A stretch of DNA of 25,674 bases from DASQHM01 sp035632095 (GTDB lineage: Bacteria > Pseudomonadota > Alphaproteobacteria > Ferrovibrionales > Ferrovibrionaceae), in contig DASQHM010000067.1 of the NCBI GenBank assembly GCA_035632095.1, forward strand, positions 1 to 25,674, given 5' to 3'. A model generated the notes under the pieces. The model was not told the DNA's origin. It ran no database searches and worked only from the letters and a program-made list of their open reading frames with translations. Positions within the stretch are counted from its first letter, which is position 1. Each line of letters starts with the position of its first letter. Made by a program: the position numbers and the translations under genes. Below are positions 25,491-25,674 of this stretch, one piece after another.

Positions 25491-25566
25491 GGGCGGTTAG
25501 CTCAGTTGGGAGAGCGCCTCGTTTACACCGAGGAGGTCGGGAGTTCGAGACTCTCACCGCCCACCA
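25491..25566 (+). tRNA. tRNA-Val, anticodon UAC
   Basis: A 76-nt tRNA. The acceptor stem GGGCGGT (25491-25497) pairs with ACCGCCC (25556-25562), followed by the encoded ACCA (25563-25566). The anticodon stem CCTCG/CGAGG encloses TTTACAC, giving anticodon TAC for valine. The D-arm TAGCTCAGTTGGGAGAGC and the T-arm GGGAGTTCGAGACTCTC are canonical. Its location next to HU and lon is common in alphaproteobacteria. Confidence 0.97.
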
Positions 25567-25587
25567 GCGAATCTCTGCGATCGCCGC

Positions 25588-25674
25588 TCAGCCGAACGTG
25601 TCGGCGACGATGCCGGTGTACCAGCTCCGGGCATACTGGGCGGCTTTCCGGCGCATTTCGGGCGTGAAGTCGGT
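25588..25674 (-). CDS. Unidentified protein, C-terminal fragment of 28 residues
   Basis: Reading in from the right edge on the minus strand, the frame is open for 28 codons and ends TGA at 25590-25588. The residues end RSWYTGIVADTFG after TDFTPEMRRKAAQYA. The frame is free of stops and has the codon pattern of real genes here, and most intergenic sequence is already assigned, so it is probably the 3' end of a gene convergent with tRNA-Val. Too little is present to name a family. Confidence 0.55.
   Translation of the reverse strand, partial: TDFTPEMRRKAAQYARSWYTGIVADTFG

Overview
The window is a GC-rich chromosomal segment from an alphaproteobacterium. The best evidence is the right third, where tRNA-Leu, tig, clpP, clpX, lon and an HU gene lie in that order on the plus strand. 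This protein-quality-control block is typical of Alphaproteobacteria. The lon, clpX and clpP products carry every catalytic residue I could check. Promoter-like sequences of the TTGACG/TAGACT type, a heat-shock-type promoter before lon and GC-rich hairpin terminators fit the same assignment. I cannot place the genus; a Hyphomicrobiales- or Rhodospirillales-like lineage is a guess.

Positions 1-2596 (minus strand) hold a tight three-gene catabolic operon: a metallo-beta-lactamase-fold hydrolase, a TcuA-like FAD dehydrogenase, and a beta-hydroxyacid dehydrogenase cut off by the window edge. Next come a 141-aa unknown protein (plus) and a lipoprotein of unknown function (minus). Positions 3911-6818 carry a DUF1800/DUF1501 pair of predicted exported proteins, followed by a convergent lytic-transglycosylase-domain protein with no visible signal peptide.

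Positions 7814-11613 look like an envelope-sugar cassette: a DegT/ArnB-type aminotransferase, a short DPM1-like GT2 glycosyltransferase, a small LAB_N membrane protein and, convergent with them, an ArnT-like GT39 membrane glycosyltransferase. Together they could make, lipid-link and transfer an (amino)sugar to lipid A or another envelope acceptor. A small lipoprotein, a DauA-like D-amino-acid dehydrogenase, an amidase overlapping a fused NAD(P)HX epimerase/dehydratase (NnrDE), malonyl-CoA decarboxylase and an 80-aa unknown protein follow.

Positions 18424-25272 are tRNA-Leu(UAG), tig, clpP, clpX, lon and HU. A strong sigma-32-like promoter lies ahead of lon, a terminator follows lon, and the HU promoter starts only 4 nt after that terminator. 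A REP-like palindrome, tRNA-Val(UAC) and the 3' end of an unidentified minus-strand gene close the window.

I see no mobile element, prophage, CRISPR array or defence system, and no broken gene. Most of the window is ordinary. The parts that most deserve a second look are the envelope-sugar cassette, especially the pairing of the soluble GT2 with LAB_N, the exported DUF1800/DUF1501 pair, and the lon heat-shock promoter.
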